64,000 bases of DNA, from positions 1,275,001 through 1,339,000 of the forward strand of contig CAUJGJ010000030.1 of the NCBI GenBank assembly GCA_963170055.1, given 5' to 3'. How positions within the stretch are numbered: position 1 is the first letter of the stretch; each line of letters opens with the position of its first letter. Source of the DNA: Halisarca cf. caerulea. Taxonomy: Eukaryota > Porifera > Demospongiae > Chondrillida > Halisarcidae. Below, one piece after another: positions 42,874 to 56,632 of this stretch. The notes beneath the pieces are model-generated. The model saw only the letters and a program-made list of their open reading frames with translations. It searched no databases and was not told where the DNA came from. Made by a program: the position numbers and the translations under genes.

Positions 42874-45800
42874 ATGGACTGGGTACACTGCAATTTCTGC
42901 TTCTCTCAGCCGACAAAGGACAAACGATTTCTTCTGACGAATTGTGGTCACTTGTTCTGCTCATCATGCCTTGAGAAGGGTAACTTTTAGTAGCCTCGAA
43001 GTTAATATATCACATGAAGGTCTTTTGCAGATTGAGTCATCAATTTCTTTGTAACTCCTTGCAGGACCCAAAAATCATTGTTTAACCTGTAAAGCACCAT
43101 GTACTACCATTGGACTGTCTGCTAAGGTACATAATTTTGCTTGTTTCGTTTCTGTTCTGCATGGTTCAGGCATGGCCGGTGCCATGAGTTTCCTCAATTG
43201 TTCATCATTGCCCCAAGTGCCAGTATGTTAGTACCTAACAGTTCAAAGCTTCATTACAATTCATTTATAGAAGGATTGTGTATACCATAGAAGACTCTTA
43301 CTTGGTTGTGGGTTATATTTGCATTGTCAGAATACCAGGAGACTGATAGACGGTAGGCTGGTATAAGAGTATGTATGCAGTTTCTCAACTCAAGCAGTAA
43401 CCCTAGTATAGTACTGTCAACCATGCAGACCATGATTCGCCTTGTTCTCTCTTGCCACTTTGTGACTACTCCATTGCAGCTGTATGACACTGTATGACTG
43501 GACATACCGCACCTGCTGTTAACTGTATGTATGTACATATGTTCTTGAAATGTGCTTGTCTGCAGATGAGACCTGACATTGAACAATACTTCAGTGATGC
43601 CCTGGATGTACTGAAGAAGCAGCAGAAGATGATAATCCAAGTTCTTGAGTTTCAAAAGAAACACAGAGATCGATACATTGCTCACCTGAAAGAACATGTT
43701 AGTACATGTACTTTGTATTATTTTGTGGATATCTTTCACTGGAATTCAATGATTTCTTCCCGGTGTAATGTACGTATGAATGTAGGGCCGGGATGACCTT
43801 GGTAAAAGACATCGTCAACTAATGGAAAGAACGTCTGAATTGGAGAAGTAGGTTGGGGGACACCCCTCTTGTGCTGGTGGGTTTGTGTCCTTCCTCTTGC
43901 CGTATTGCTGTTCAATCACCCCCAATGCTTTCATCATGATTTGGAGCATCTACGTAATATGTACCTACCTACCTACGTATGCCTTCATCGTCTTGCAGCT
44001 TGTATACATACATGCGTGCATCTCTTCTAACCTACTGTGCTAGTGATAAACGCACTACGTACATATCTATGACAATGTTCGTATGGGATGTTTGTCTATA
44101 TAGCCAGCCTGCAATAAGTCATCTCACGGAATTAACGATTTGCCATATATATATAGTGTCTAAAATTGTCACAGACATAATTCTCTTGGATTTTATGAAT
44201 GTGTTATAAGATTTACGAATATCATTAGTGAAAATTGTTTGGATTTTGTTGGTAGAATATGGCTGCTGCATAATGTGCATGCCAGAAACAATGTCCAGTA
44301 TACGTAACTGCACTGGTCAAATCATAGAACTGATTGTGAATTGTACAAAGTGACCTTGCATACTATATTTTCAAACCAAATCACTGAAATCTACCAAGAT
44401 GTTGATAAATACAATGGGTGGTTGTTTTACTCTGAAGATTCTGATGTATGCATACATATACGTATGTGTGGTTTATCCACATGTCCTAGTATGCCTAGCT
44501 CTTTCATCTTGGTTTGTAGGTTTTAAGCCCCACCTGGTGTGCTCGAGGGCATGCTAGACATTGTCATGCGAAATAGAAACTTGTACATACGTAGCTTCCA
44601 TATTTTGAATCTGGCTTTTCAGACTACCAACCCCTCTGCATCAGTACATACGTATTTGCAATATAACTATTATATAGTATGTGAGCAGACAAAAGTAACA
44701 TATATCGTTTATATGTACGTACATTTCATGATAATTTTTACATGAAGGTGAGTATATACAGTATGTATGTACGTATGTTGGGACTCTCAAGTATGCTCAT
44801 TGCATGCATGTACGTATGTATATCCATGCTTAATTCCATTTTATTCAAGTTTACTTGAACTCTGTTTTGCTGTTCTATAGGGAGAATCAAATGTTTCGTG
44901 CACAAATGATGAAAACTGCTGCAATAGAAAAGTGAGTGTTCACATGTGACAGTCGAAGCCACCCCTCCTTGTGAGTACGTGGACACTCATGTACGTATAA
45001 ATGTACGTACGTACATTTGTGTCCATCTGCATGCTTCGTGGTGTGGTGCTTCATTTGGAAATTTCTTAAAGATGCTTTCCCATCCCCTTTCAAAGGAGGT
45101 GTATTTTGTTGTGCTTTTGACTTGGGGGAGGGGGCAACCACTTACAGAAAGCTTGGTGACCTACAGTATACACATGTACGTAGGTGAATGGAATAAGCTG
45201 TAGAGAGGGTAACAGATCTAGGGGTCAAATGCAGCCCTGCATACTGCTTCACGATAGTAGTCCTTCTACACATGTGATACTACGTATGTATGTATATTGC
45301 CTTGATTCCTCAACTGTAGAGAGAACCAAATGTTGAGAACTGAACTTCAGAGGTTGACTGGTCGACCTGTAGAGTTGGGTAAAGCTACAGGTATGATACC
45401 TGCTCAGTCGCCTATTGGGAATGCTAGTGAGTTCACGTATTCGTCCCCATGTGACCATACTAGGTCAAGCTGACAGCTTTCATACGTATGTATGTGAGCA
45501 TATTATAATTATTGTCGCAACTATTTGATCAGGTACAGTCTACAAACACTGCAGCTTAGCAAGTATCTTGGTTGATCAGGCCTCCAGTTGCAATTGAAAG
45601 TATTAAATTGCCCTAACTCCATTCAGTACTATCTACTGTATCCGCAGAAGTATTCATACAGGTATTCTTAAAAATCCCCCTTTAGTGCAGATTTTGATCG
45701 TACTAATTTAAGTTTCTTCAGCTTGTGTGCATGACCATCTACTGCTTGTGTATGTATAGTGAGACCACTACTTACAGGTAAAACTATAGCTGCTTTGGTC

Positions 45801-46165
45801 CTTTGTGAGAGAGTGTTCTCTATTTGAAGTTCACAATGTATTGAAATTGAAGGGAAAACTTTATTGGGATAGCAAGTCATGTCCTCTATAGAGAGGTTTA
45901 TTGTGTATATACGTAAATTCTTAAATCAGGATAGTCCACTATTGGATGTTCCACTGTGTATATATTATGTATGCGTATGATATTAAATTGTCCCCATATC
46001 TCAGACTTACTACAGACATACGTACGTATGTTCTTACGTACATACGTCTTTTCCATGTTCACTATAGGAACAGGAAGTTCTGGTCCAGTCCCACCAATGC
46101 GTACACCAACCCTACATCAAAGTTCACAAATGTACGTGCATACGTATGTACTTGTGCATTAGTAT

Positions 46166-46223
<58 letters not shown>

Positions 46224-47821
46224 TGTGTGTGTGTGTGTGTGCAGTATGTATGTGTGTGTGTGTGTGTTTGTGTATGCGTGTGTGTGGGTTTGTGCAGGCG
46301 TGTGTGCGTATGTATGTATGTGTGCATGCATGCAAAAGTGTGTGTGTTCATAATATCCTGCCCAACACCCCTGTGAGGACAAGTGTAGTATATGTATAAC
46401 AAATTGCGTAAAAGCTTGCAAGTACATACGTATTCATTTTTGTTGACAATGTGTGTGTGTGTTTGTATGAACATATGTACATACGTACACGTACGTATAA
46501 ATTTTTTGGCTTTACACAACATTGGGATATTACATGTACTGTACTGTATTGTGCATGATATTATGGTGTCTTCTATGTACGTATATATGTATGTGTAATA
46601 CACATACAAACGCATATCTGTTGAAAATACCTGTTTGCATCATTTTATTTACCTACGTATATCTGGAAAGTAGTGGTGGGTTTGTTATATCTTCATACAC
46701 GTATGTATAGGCCTGCTGCGATGCAAAGAACTATACAACGACAAGAATCAGTGAGCCAGTTCACTCCATTCTCATGTTTGGAATAGTGAAGCATAACTTT
46801 ACCTTTCTGTCATTGGCTCAGGCAACACCTCGACCACCCAGTGGACCTAAGAGGATACTAGTCAGGACACCTCCTGTCAATGGGAAAATGGGTGTGTTGG
46901 CCATGGGTTAAATCCAATGTGTATACATGCTTACATAATACTTGACAGTAGCACTGTGACATGAGTATACCGTATGCACTATACCTTGTGTGTATCTTGG
47001 ATTATCGTGATTTTTGTGTTTTTTATATTACATACGTACATACATACGTATGTGGACAGCCATGTTTTGCCATTGCAAAAATGCCCAATCTAAAGTTGTG
47101 CAGATGCAATCTAGAGAAAAAAAATTGTAGCACATATATGCAGTATATTATTCAGACTTCATAATGTAACCTGCACCTAGGATATAATAATTATCATACG
47201 TTTGTCTTTACATGTACTAAGTGTACTTATAATGTACATACATGCTCATATTTACAGGCTACATTCCCAGCCCAACTGGAAGGCAAACTGCTTCACAAGG
47301 CATGGTCCATCATGGTGCAGCCACTGGGTATGTGGGTTTGACTCCACCCCCTCCTGTATATTTCAACCTTGCAATTAGTTCCTTACAACCATATCTGCAG
47401 TTCCACACAGCATTCACAAGGCCGGTGCATTACTACACCATCGCCATCCTATTCTCAGTCTCCCATGTCGTTTTCACCAGCAGGACCCGCTGCAAGGTTA
47501 GTGTCTTATTGACAAGTGTAATTAATAATCTACATCATTCAAAAATGTTTGTAATTTGTCTCACTGAAAATTACCAGTTTTGTATAATATTTAATTCAAA
47601 TTATACTCAGAACAATACAGAGCTCTCAGTCCCAGATAGGGCACTACTGTAAGTCAACACGAATATACACTGCTTGCATGTATTGAATGCAGAGATTTGC
47701 ATGTTTTTGCTCATGTACAGACACTCCTTCAATGATGGCTCAACAGCCTACACCAAGCATGGACGGATACAAGCTGCCATCATCAGCAGGGCAGTTCGGC
47801 CGCCCTAGAACACCTAGATGA
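42874..47821 (+). CDS. RNF212: RNF212-like meiotic RING E3 (SUMO/ubiquitin) ligase
   Basis: Thirteen small exons: 42874-42979, 43065-43126, 43566-43697, 43786-43847, 44881-44931, 45320-45390, 46068-46131, 46711-46750, 46822-46891, 47258-47327, 47401-47496, 47611-47648, 47721-47821. All phases agree; 320 residues, near the vertebrate length. An N-terminal RING has Cys/His at 6, 9, 24, 26, 29, 32, 41 and 44 ([23 protein letters not shown]). This is followed by the DIEQYF and VLEFQKKHR block and a coiled coil, then a Ser/Pro/Thr/Gln-rich tail. This is the Zip3/RNF212/ZHP-3/Vilya family, which acts on meiotic chromosomes to stabilise recombination intermediates and set crossover sites. An in-frame upstream Met exists at 42,709 but orthologues start at MDWVHC. 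Exons 9, 12 and 13 are the least certain. Confidence 0.9.
46167..46295 (+). repeat. (GT)n microsatellite in RNF212 intron 7
   Basis: GT-rich run with ATGT and TTGT interruptions, about 35 bp after the exon 7 donor. Confidence 0.93.
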
Positions 47822-48420
47822 TGTGTTTGACGTACAAACATCTCATGTGTTTTACAGTACATGTGTATACAGTACATGTGTATACAGTACATGTGTATAC
47901 AGTACATGTGTATACAGTACATACCTCTCACATCGTCAGTTGCACTCATTTAGGAGTTGGGGGTTCAATTAATATATTTTCACATACTGTATAATTATAT
48001 CAAACTATTTCAATAATAATAGTTATGTACCAAAATTATACAGTGCACATGTAGTATATTGTGCCTGCATATGATCAGTCACAATCGAGTTCACAACAAT
48101 TATGTATGCACATTATAACTACTGTAAGTACATAATATTATGCACATATGTATATGTACATACAACATACAACATACAGAACAAACTATACTGTACATGT
48201 ACGTATAAGTACTATGCTTGAGTCACACAAATTTCAAGCAATGTGTATTCTTAGCAGAGCTTTCATGACTTCATCAAGATTGATAGATGGGTGTATACCA
48301 TGCAAGATTGTGGGATTGTTGTACATATACAAGACTCGCAATCGGAGAGGACAATCACTCCAACACTGATCCGCTTTCTAAGCACTGGCCGAACACTTTC
48401 AGCTGCATTTAGTCTGCCCG
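47822..48420. other. Convergent 3' region of RNF212 and FAAP24
   Basis: No gene is seen. It contains 4 to 5 tandem copies of the 15-bp unit GTGTATACAGTACAT (47,855-47,925) directly downstream of the RNF212 stop codon, hence probably in its 3' UTR. Confidence 0.6.
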
Positions 48421-51400
48421 TTAAGAAAGAAACTTGCTTAGAGCATGAGCATTAGCTTTGCCAGTGACTTCACTCAATTCCTACAGGTAGCAGACGTCAA
48501 AATAAATACACAAGCAAAATTACACTCAAACCTCTACAACGATACCACTGGTTCCGCTGCTAATATGTGCTGTTCTAAACAAATGTACTTAGAATGTTGC
48601 TCTAGAATCCAAAACCTTGTACATACATATGTACACCAGTGAAACAGTTTCCAACATGTGCATGTGTTGTTACATAGAGAGTGACATTGTAACAAGTGAC
48701 TTTGTGGAGAGATTTGACTGCAATATACAGGGAGACTATTGCACAAACCAGCACACAATACTCGGGGCTAGACACATGTACATCTGCACATGCATATACC
48801 TGCATGATTTATACACATATCTTGTATATGCTTAAATATTACAGGGTGTACATTTCGTGGATTTTGGCTTTTAGAGATTTTCACATGTATCTGTTCGCGG
48901 ATGACCATGTTTTGACATTGCCCAATCTAAATTTTTCGCAAATGGCTTCCAATCCATGAATACCGTAAATATACGTAATACCACACGAAAATTAAAGCGT
49001 ATACAATATATATGTAACTCTCATCCAATAACGATTATCCCCTACTGTCTTTGCAGTAATTATACGTACGTACCCAATGAACTCTACTGGGCAACTTTTT
49101 CCCGGTGTGTGAGGTGCACACATACAATACAGTACGCATCGCAAATATACATACGTACATTGCTGGACAGAGTGCTACTATTGTGCAGACAGTCAGTGAC
49201 CCTACATAGATGTATGTACGTATATGTTTGTACATATGTACATACGTTACATACCTGTTCAGTGGCACATGCGATACCTTGTATACCTGGGGGCAGATAC
49301 AGTGACATTGGTCAATGTTCAAGCAAAATTCTAAGTGTATCACATGATCAACGAACTGCTACAACCTAGACTCCCAACTGGAATGGGCACATAGCTAAAG
49401 TTAACAGACCGCTTAGTTGGGCACATAGCAAAATGCAGAAGGGAGAAAAAAAGCGAGAAAGAGCATGACATCGGGATGTGTGGGATAAACGGAAAATAAA
49501 AAAGGGGGTCCAGGGTAGGATCGGCAGTGCAGCAGCCGTTGCGCTTGACTCCCATGCACCAGCCCTGCCTTCCGGTTCGATCCTGATCGGCATTGCTATT
49601 TCTCGCTTTTTTTCTCCCTTCCGCATATTGCTATGTGTCCATACTAAGCGGTCTGTTAATTCTAGCTATGTGCCCATATTGCTTAGGAGTCTGGGTTGCT
49701 GCTAGAGCAAATCCACAGAGGTATGTAGTGTGTGGTGCACAGTGCCCTCACTGCACACCACACAGTGCCCTACTGTACCACACAGTGCCATACTGTACCA
49801 CACAGTGCCATACTGTACACCACACAGTGCCCTCACTGCACACCACACAGTGCCCTCACTGTACCACACAGTGCCCTACTGTACACCACACAGTGCCCTC
49901 ACTGTACCACACAGTGTCCTACTGAACACCACACAGTGCCCTCACTGCACACCACACAGTGCCCTCACTGTACCACACAGTGCCCTCACTGTACCACACA
50001 GTGCCCTACTGAACATCACACAGTGCCATACTGTACACCACACAGTGCCCTACTGTACACCACCCAGTGCCCTACTGTACACCACACAGTGCCCTACTGT
50101 ACACCACACAGTGCCCTACTGTACACCACACAGTGCCCTCACTGTACACCACACAGTGCCCTCACTGCACACCACACAGTGCCCTCACTGCACACGACAC
50201 AGTGCCCTACTGTACACCACCCAGTGCCCTACTGTACACCACACAGTGCCCTACTGTACATACGTACGTACTTCCAAACTTGTTGAGGAGATTCTTTGCA
50301 TTTGTGCTTCCTGTTCTGGGCAGCATCTGAACAGTTTGGAGTACAAGTGGGTCGGGAGGTGGGAGGGGCTTGGTGGATACAAATGGATTGGAGCTTTGAG
50401 ACTTCTTAGCCTGTAAAACAAAAGTTCTGTGAAGACTCACTACTTCTACAGTTCAATACAAAGGCTAAGGACTACTAGTGGACTACAACGCTGCCAATAC
50501 AATCACATTAATAGCACGATGTTTCACACAACAGTTTCTACGCATCTAGCCTCCCTTTAGTTATGATCCCATACATTAATCACAGAAAACTGGAACCTAT
50601 GAACCCTAGGACTGAGACCAAAATATGGCAGCCATGCATATGAATGCACCTACATACACGCATATGTATGCATACAGTGTAAATACGTATGTACGTACAT
50701 TTTCACCCATTTACTCTGTACATACGTACGTACATATGTATGTAGTCTAGCAAAGACAGTGATATTCCAGTACATTGAAGAACTACAATCCCAAAACATT
50801 CACGTCCCACAAGCGCATACCTAGTGCATTCGTATGTACATGTAGTATACATTTTTAGGACAAATCCCCATTGGAAGGGATGAATGCTGAGAAAACCCTT
50901 CAACTCACCAACTGAACTATCATGTGAGCAGCTTCCTCTACTGACTCCACTGGGACCACTTTCAAAGAGTAGTCGAACACAAGGAGTGTCTGGAGATCAC
51001 CGAAGAAGGGCTGCGATGAAGGGGTGCACTCCACAAGCACCACACCCACAACGGAAGACTAAACAAAAAACAAGAAAACACACTAAAACAACAACTTACA
51101 CCATTCGTTCGATACACATATTATGTAGAAAATGCAAATATGTATATACGTATGCAGTGATCAACTACGTACGTACATACATACAGTCAAACCCTGCTAA
51201 TACATACATAAGTACCTGGATTAGTGAGGACTCCTGGATAGTAAGTATTCATTCCTCTTTCCCTAACTCATGCAACACCATCGAAAGCATCTTGGATAGT
51301 AAGTACCTCTGATAGTGAGTACCTATTTCACCTTCCATTGAGGGTACTTACTATCCAAGTTCTATTGTACTGTATATATACACACTATATGAATACAACA

Positions 51401-53035
51401 CATCACAATTTGCTTGCAGCATCAGTTTTGGGCAACAGCTTCATTTCTACTAAACATAGATTCTTGATAATCTGTGAATACATTGTTTTCCTAGAAAGAG
51501 TTTTTGGAAGAGAAGGCATGTTGGACTGACATGTTTCATGATACCTGGGGAGAACACTGTATACGTATGTATGTATGTATATACAACCTGTGTAGTGACC
51601 AACTGGATAAAAAGACCACCTGTCCAAAGTGACCACTGGAGACTAGTTCATTGGCTACTTCAAAGATGCTTAAGTACCCAAATATGAGGACCACCTGTCT
51701 ACAAAGACCACTTCTCTGAGTGGTAGTTACACACAGATTCTTACTGTTTCAAAACTTGATCAATAATGGAGTTAATTCATGCACTGCATGCATACATGTG
51801 TCCACTCTATACAGTTTGCAGTGATACCTTACTAAAATACTTCAAAGATGGTTTGTTCTAGGTATGGGTGCTCTAAGTTGTACTGCAATGCATCACGACA
51901 ACCACCTGAGCAGTCTAAAATTCATGCTTTCTGAGTTCGAGTACAGTTTTCCACCCACCTTGGACAGCTTATCAAATGTTTTCTTCATTTGCACATTGTC
52001 ATGAAAGGTCAGAACTGCTTCCTGGTTGAGAAAGATGACTCCCATGTTGCTGGACGTGTAGCAATCAACGTGGTGCAATCGCTCCTCAACCAGCACTTTG
52101 ATCCCACAGCCTGCGACAAGAGAATTGAGACAAATACGTACGTATGTGATCAGCAAATGGATGATCTCTACGCCCACGTATGTACGTAATGTGCATGTTT
52201 GCTTGACATAAAAAAATTCCTCCATTACTTTGCGATACACAAATGTAGTGATGCATAACCTTAGTGGGTGTGACATCTTTTCCCTAACATGAGTAATATA
52301 TGTAATTATAGATAATAGAAGATGTAATGTACATACATACTCAAGTGTTAAAGGCTTGGCACCATTATTTGCAGCTAGTTCTACCATAGATGCTCCAAGC
52401 CTCACTCTATATCAACTGTGACATACGTACATACATAGTATGGAGTGTGTATGGCCCTGCTCTAGATACGTATGTATGCCAACTACTGACAATATCACCA
52501 GTGTGGGAACTGCTCAAAGACAATACTCTAATAATTATTGCTGAGGCATTAGGGCTAGGGGGTGGTTTGGGTTTTGGAATTGATAAACACCCACCTGGAG
52601 CAAGCTTTTGCGCGTGTGTGTGGGGGGGGGAGGGGTGTGTGAAATTCTTTGTGACAGAGACAGCTAAACATATAAATTGGATAAATGACATACTCAGCCG
52701 TAAATAACCCAACCAGCACATTGCTGGTCTTTATGATTCCTTCCTGGTGGTCCTACAAATCAACCAAACACTGCCATTCGTACTGAACATCAAATGACAA
52801 AATATATCATAGCCTACTACCGTACATGTTGCAGTGGGCTCGGTAGTGGGCTACCTATGCAAGTACTGGGGCGTAGTTTTGCCATAGTATCTATGGTTTT
52901 GCATACTCGCTATCCACTAATACCTTTGAGTGCTTCGTATAAGGCACTTCCTAGGATCTTGTCGCTAACAAGAACGTGTCCTTGAGGAACCAAACACCTT
53001 GGCACTCTTTTCTGACTTGCTGGCGTTCGTTCCAT
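48421..53035 (-). CDS. FAAP24: FAAP24, Fanconi anaemia core complex-associated protein
   Basis: Six exons on the minus strand: 52924-53035, 51959-52110, 50909-51058, 50272-50410, 49255-49286, 48421-48480. Phases fit; 214 residues, matching vertebrate length within one residue. The order follows the family: an N-terminal VPQGHVLVSDKILGS block, an inactive ERCC4/XPF-like nuclease fold (GCGIKVLVEE, GVIFLNQEAVLTF, VVGVVLVECTPSS, LLVFDYSLKVVPVES), then a tandem helix-hairpin-helix region (MLPRTGSTNAKNLLNKFGSI, ELSEVTGKANAHALSKFL). FAAP24 pairs with FANCM, binds single-stranded or branched DNA, and recruits the core complex to interstrand crosslinks. Exon 5 is only 32 bp and was found by phase and homology. 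Introns carry several repeats, including a variable-number array ending 10 bp from the exon 4 donor. Confidence 0.93.
49362..49698. mobile_element. 337-bp element with about 95-bp terminal inverted repeats
   Basis: Left (49362-49462) and right (49605-49698) ends are inverted copies around GGGCACATAGCTA, TTAACAGACCGCTTAGT and GAAGGGAGAAAAAAAGCGAG. CTGCTA flanks both ends (49356-49361 and 49699-49704). The centre contains GGTTCGATCC, which matches a tRNA B-box consensus. It lies in intron 4 of FAAP24. Confidence 0.75.
49735..50262. repeat. Variable tandem array, about 20-bp unit, in FAAP24 intron 4
   Basis: About 25 copies of CACACAGTGCCCTACTGTAC and variants (CTCACTGC, CCATACTG, GAACAT). The array ends about 10 bp from the exon 4 donor. 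Confidence 0.93.
51184..51372. mobile_element. MITE with CAGTCAAACC/ACTG termini and TA flanks
   Basis: Starts CAGTCAAACCCTGCTAAT after TA and ends near TTCTATTGTACTG before TA. Internal GGATAGTAAGTAC segments are repeated. It lies in intron 2 of FAAP24. Same terminal style as the 39.6-kb outer element. Confidence 0.6.
51397..51570. repeat. Dispersed repeat shared with 37.95-38.18 kb
   Basis: Left part (CTAAACATAGATTCTTGATA and upstream) and right part (GATACCTGGGGAGAACACTG) match the flanks of the exon fragment in the EF-hand-like gene's intron 3. The central 60 bp differs. Confidence 0.7.
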
Positions 53036-53841
53036 CTATAATCCTACACAAATCGTTGGCGATATATTCCGATACAAGACTGATCGAGTCCGATTACAGT
53101 GTTCCTAAAACGTTGATACCTGGCCGGAGAGCATGTACCTCAGAGCCACTGTGGCTTTCTTCTAGCCTGCTCTGAGGTTGGAGTATCTATGCTCTGAGCA
53201 TGGCACTTCTGCTCACTTCTGGGCATTCCAATTGAAGCGCATTCTTTTTACTGATAATTATAAATGGCCTCTAGCTCTCCAACGCGGTTGCGCAATCATG
53301 CATTTACATGCATGTGTACTTAGTATACGTACTATTCTTGCATACATAATTATAGTATATACATCATGCATGCATATACGTGCATGTCGACATCATGCAC
53401 ATTATTTCATCTGATTATCTTTGTCATAATCGCTCTTGTGAGTTTCTTCAAATTCGGTTATTATAAAAATTATAAAACCATGCATGATCCGCGGCGGCTT
53501 ATACAAGCATGCCTTTATAATGCCCCTATAGCTGCCATATCAAATTATAAGATCTATAGCTCGATCCCTGATATATGCAATTGGCCATGCATGCAATATC
53601 TCATAGTAATAAAATTTGCACATTAATGCAAGTAGGATGATTGTATTGTGATCGAGACAAATAATGTTATAATATATTATAGAATTATTATAATAGTATT
53701 ATTACTTGAAAATGTAGCAAAATGTATACATACGTAATATCATAGATACTAGTATCTATGGCAATATGTAATACATAAAAAATAATATAAAATAGTTCTC
53801 AATATGTCACAGTTCCTTCACTCATGAAGTAGTCTCATCTT
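53036..53841. other. Spacer between FAAP24 and SDR gene C
   Basis: AT-rich and gene-free. It contains a perfect 20-bp palindrome CATAGATACTAGTATCTATG (53,741-53,760) and a further AGTATCTATG copy at 53,182 in the FAAP24 upstream region. Confidence 0.55.
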
Positions 53842-54505
53842 TCATTTCGAGTCCTCAGAATGTGATTGTTGGTTCACATCTGATGAAGAAGGAATCCCAT
53901 GCTCTTCTACTTGCTCTGAAGGAGATTGCTCTTCCACTTGTTCTAAAGGAGGCTGTCCTTCCACTTGACCTGAAGAAGGTTGTTCTTCCACTTGCTCTGA
54001 AGAAAGTTGTTCATCTACTTGTCCCGAAGGAGGTTGCTCTTCCACTTGTTCTGAAGAGGATTGTTCTGAGACTCCCACTGGCTCTGAGGAAGGTTGTTCT
54101 CCCACTTGTTCTGAAGAAGGCTGCTCTTCTCTTCCCTCCCCACTAGTGGTTGGTTGAGATGGTCCATACTCTCTCCATATGTCGGGAGACAAATGGTCTT
54201 TCAGTAAATCACAACTGATATCCCATAACTGTTCCTGATGAGTGACATTCCTATTGAAGTAACAAAGTAACAATAGAAAGAAAAGATACACTAGACTAAG
54301 TGTGGAAAGTGTACATCCACCAAACATCTCATGTGAACTGTACACATTCACATACGTATAATAATACAACAACTTGCAAGGAAATACCCTGACGTACATT
54401 CATGAATAAAAATGCAGATTTTGATTGGTACATGGCTATGGATTCCAGCACAAACACTTACACATGCACATATCACACACACGCACACACACACACAAAC
54501 ACACA

Positions 54506-54557
<52 letters not shown>

Positions 54558-56561
54558 TCACCTGGAGGCTCCACTACATGATGTTGCCTTACAGTCACTG
54601 TAGTACACAAACTCCTCCTTGTTCAGATCTGGGTGTACAGCAGCATACAGTGTGGTAGCAGCTCCTTTCTTAGGGTCTCTCGTAACACCTACCAGAAGTA
54701 AACAGGACAAGGCACATAGATCTCACATGTGAGTACATCAGTCCATCAATGTGAAAGGATACAAACACCAAAGGTAGGGTCAATAGCAGCACCAGTGTGT
54801 GGTTACGAATCCACATACGCAGAGCGTGGAGAGCGGCAACAAATGCAGGCATAAGTCCACTTGAATCCCTTCCGATCTCAGTCCTCACCTACAGAATAAA
54901 GAGCATGAATGAATGCAAGGATCAAGGTTCGTGTATAGAATATTCAAGTTCACACAGTATACACAAGACTAATCAAACATTCACTGTGCTACTGTCTAAA
55001 TATTTTTGAGATGTATCTTTTGTAAATGCTTGATTTTCGACTTTTCATATTTTATTTTTTCTCACTGATGCAGGTTTGTTAGTCTAGCGAGCCAGGCTAA
55101 AAAAATATTATTATGGTGTTTTCATTGTAGATTGTAATGTCCAGAGACACTTGACAGCCATTATTTAGGAATAATAAAATTTTGTAAGGGGTTTTTGCAA
55201 ATAATTATATTTCTGTGAATTTGAACTACATACATTACAGAAAACAGTCCTGCAGAAATTTCAGACACTACCATACAATGTGCACATGAACACTGTCTGT
55301 GGTGGGTTAAAGTCCCTTCATCATAGCATGTATATTATATGTAGAGATCTACGTACATGCAGTGCAACCTCCAGCACACACAGCGTAACAGACCCTCTCT
55401 ACAAAGGACACAGCTTGAGGTCCAAAACGCATCCTCCTTAAGGGTTCAATACATTCTAAACCTCCAACAGAGGCCTACCGCTTTACAAAGGACAGAAACC
55501 TTTGCATTTACGTTGTCCCTAACGTGTCCTTTGGTTGGAGGTTCTACGCACTCAACAACATATTGATCGTCTGGTAAATATCAGAATGCAGCCTTTTCGG
55601 ACATTTTTGAGAATGGAAGATCCATGCATGGAGAGATTGATGGGGAGATTGTATTTCTGAACTCCCTATACAACTACGTATGTTTCACCAGTGGTCATTA
55701 ATCTCACAGAGCTGGGGTGTTCAATGCTGTGCACTGTAAACCAGATTCCAAACATTTTGTGTATATATATACGTAGTGTGGACCTCTTTGTTCTGTACAC
55801 AGATGATGTCTCAGGGGCAGCTTGCTATTCCCAGCCAGGAAACTACATGTACATACTATATGCACACCTACCTACGTACGTGCAGATGTTTCCCTATACA
55901 CATCCATGGACCACCACTCACCATTCCAGGATGAAGGGCAGACACAGTCACACCTTTGTCAGTCACCCTTCTCTGAAGAGATTCTGCTGTCATGATCTAC
56001 ATATACACAATGCATGAAAATGAAGTATAAACACAATCCCATACTATAAAACCATTGCACAAGTTACTATTCACCACTGTTCAACTGTATAGTACATACT
56101 TGAGTCATTAGTTTTGCCTATTAGTCGTAATCAGGGGTAGCTTTCATGATTGGGCCAAAACCTACAGCCTGCAAAAGGTCAGTGTATACCAACAGGGTTC
56201 TATCCAGTGGGGGGGGGGGGGGCAGCTTCCACCCCAAAATATTCTAGCTGTAGTGCAAATTACTATAGAGAAGGCCCTACTTGTGTGTCAAAATCAATCT
56301 TGAATGGTCTAAAATGGCCTCAAATACCACCTTATACAACCTAAAAACTCAAACTTTCCCTGGGGGGAGAATGCCCCCAGACCCCTCTAGTTGCATACGT
56401 ATATACTCCTGTACTCCACATACGTACATACCTGCACCTCCTTACATCACTGTACTGCATGTGTTATATAGATGTCTAGGATACCCCATATGTACATATC
56501 TGCCCCCCTACTATACTTTGTAATTACCCCTGCCCCCCCTTTGTTCATTATCTTGAAAAAC

Positions 56562-56632
<71 letters not shown>

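Noticed and set aside
49520..49590. tRNA gene around GGTTCGATCC
   Set aside because: A B-box-like motif is present but no convincing A-box or cloverleaf acceptor pairing could be found by eye.
49732..50416. 184-228-codon frames rich in His/Thr/Pro/Cys
   Set aside because: Tandem-array artefact in FAAP24 intron 4.
53842..54146. Plus-strand [22 protein letters not shown] repeat frame
   Set aside because: Antisense shadow of the SDR C repeat tail.
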